Origin: Ferroglobus sp.
GTDB taxonomy: Archaea; Halobacteriota; Archaeoglobi; Archaeoglobales; Archaeoglobaceae
Direction of reading: 5' to 3'
Length of the DNA: 5,758 bases
Assembly (NCBI GenBank): GCA_015523665.1
Contig: WAJX01000156.1
Location: 1-5,758, forward strand
Position numbers and translations under genes: made by a program. Numbering within the stretch: the stretch's first letter is position 1; the number at the start of each line of letters is the position of its first letter. Shown piece by piece: positions 5,692 through 5,758 of the stretch. The notes below the pieces were generated by a model. The model saw nothing but the letters and a program-made list of their open reading frames with translations. It was not told the DNA's origin and made no database searches.

Positions 5692-5716
5692 TTTAGCTAA
5701 ATCGTAATGCACATTA
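5692..5716. repeat. Two adjacent small palindromes near the right edge
   Basis: TTTAGCTAAA (5692-5701) is a perfect 10-bp palindrome. TAATG-CA-CATTA (5705-5716) follows four bases later. The second contains ATGCACA, which also occurs in the left arm of the tup operator. The remainder to 5758 is AT-rich with no recognisable gene. Confidence 0.3.
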
Positions 5717-5758
5717 ACAATTTTTGGAAAATTAATTTTTAATATCAACAAATTTAAG

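Overview
This AT-rich window most likely comes from a thermophilic archaeon. The evidence is a box C/D guide-RNA candidate, TATA-box promoters placed for leaderless or near-leaderless starts, heavy use of AGA/AGG (Arg) and ATA (Ile) codons, and a tungsten-enzyme locus. I cannot name the lineage from sequence alone.

Layout, left to right. (1) 2-499, plus strand: the C-terminal part of an unrecognised protein, open at the left edge. (2) 500-901: a very AT-rich gap between convergent genes. It holds a compact box C/D sRNA candidate on the minus strand (584-638) with a BRE/TATA-like promoter in front of it (664-676). A T-rich termination zone for each flanking gene and a short tandem repeat make up most of the rest. 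(3) 902-3081, minus strand: a two-gene operon of a 16-cysteine polyferredoxin followed by an aldehyde:ferredoxin oxidoreductase (AOR) family tungsto-enzyme, joined by a 4-base GTGA overlap. (4) 3082-3310: the promoter of that operon, with an inverted repeat overlapping the TATA box, and a perfect hairpin just behind the next gene. (5) 3311-5596, minus strand: tupA-tupB-tupC, a complete tungstate ABC importer with genes touching or overlapping. (6) 5597-5758: the tup promoter, with a 22-bp near-perfect inverted repeat exactly between TATA box and start codon, then further small palindromes up to the window edge.

Together the minus-strand genes form a tungsten supply-and-use locus. TupABC would import tungstate; the AOR-like enzyme would use it as a bis-pterin tungsten cofactor to oxidise an aldehyde-type substrate; the polyferredoxin would take the electrons. 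The substrate is not evident. The AOR-like protein departs from the classical family at its second pterin/cluster motif.

The most striking hidden element is the C/D sRNA. All four boxes are intact and both guides are exactly 12 nt. The D' guide is complementary to the universally conserved 5' end of archaeal 16S rRNA.
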